Positions 6,184 through 6,283 of a stretch of 6,283 nucleotides of DNA are shown piece by piece. Every line of letters starts with the position of its first letter. Positions within the stretch are counted from its first letter, which is position 1. The translations under genes were made by a program, and so were the position numbers. The notes beneath the pieces are model-generated. The model had not been told where the DNA came from. It was given only the letters and a program-made list of their open reading frames with translations, and made no database searches. Origin of the DNA: JADFXI01 sp050011415 (lineage in GTDB: Bacteria; Nitrospirota; Thermodesulfovibrionia; Thermodesulfovibrionales; Dissulfurispiraceae); NCBI GenBank assembly GCA_050011415.1, contig JBEKJD010000251.1, positions 1 to 6,283 on the forward strand. The letters are read 5' to 3'.

Positions 6184-6283
6184 AAGTTTTGTTGCCAATA
6201 CAACTCGAACATCCATCGTTAGCTGGTGATGCATGACTTTTTCGTGGTTGTAGTGGGTTTTGAGCACAAAATGAGCAAATTAT
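6184..6283. other. Sequence after the transposase break; nothing identified
   Basis: None of the three forward frames here gives the expected IS66 sequence that follows GYVWVLTS (a strand, then a conserved Thr-Arg-Glu and Ser-Asp-Phe-Tyr region). A short frame from ATG 6229 (MHDFFVVVVGFEHKMSKL) runs off the window end, and a reverse frame stays open across 6184-6280, but neither is recognisable. The junction of the truncation is probably within about 6155-6190. Confidence 0.3.

Noticed and set aside
6229..6283. Short forward frame MHDFFVVVVGFEHKMSKL running off the window end
   Set aside because: It is too short, has no recognisable family, and no clear ribosome-binding site precedes it.

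Overview
The window looks like an accessory (defence plus mobile-element) region of a Gram-negative-like environmental bacterium. Base composition is moderate and the genes are compact. The phylum cannot be fixed from sequence alone. Nitrospirota, Desulfobacterota or a similar lineage would fit the TM0106/IS66 fusion, but that is a guess.

Layout. Bases 1-71 hold the 3' end of a gene that may encode a metallo-beta-lactamase-fold hydrolase. Bases 72-345 are a mostly non-coding gap that ends in an extended -10 promoter overlapping a small perfect hairpin. A tight four-gene cluster on the + strand follows at 346-3615: an XhoI/PaeR7I-type restriction endonuclease, a small beta-class (TSPPYW) DNA methyltransferase starting 4 bases later, and two hypothetical genes joined to each other by an ATGA overlap. 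The first hypothetical protein has the pattern of a restriction-endonuclease-like fold in which the usual lysine is serine. The second has a TPR-like N-terminus, an uncharacterised middle and a small beta-rich C-terminal domain. The four genes are probably one transcript, so the unknown pair may be an accessory module of the restriction-modification system, or a separate defence module travelling with it.

The right half is mobile-element territory. A degenerate C-terminal scrap that resembles a REP-associated/IS200-like transposase lies at 3690-3833. A large gene at 4045-6183 then fuses a TM0106-type nuclease (Cas4/RecB-like domain with four candidate iron-sulfur cysteines, followed by a YprB-type DEDD exonuclease domain) to the zinc-ribbon and first half of an IS66-type DDE transposase. 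The reading frame stops soon after the first catalytic Asp, so the transposase appears broken.

The best candidates for something undescribed are the two hypothetical genes coupled to the restriction-modification system, and the three-nuclease fusion protein.
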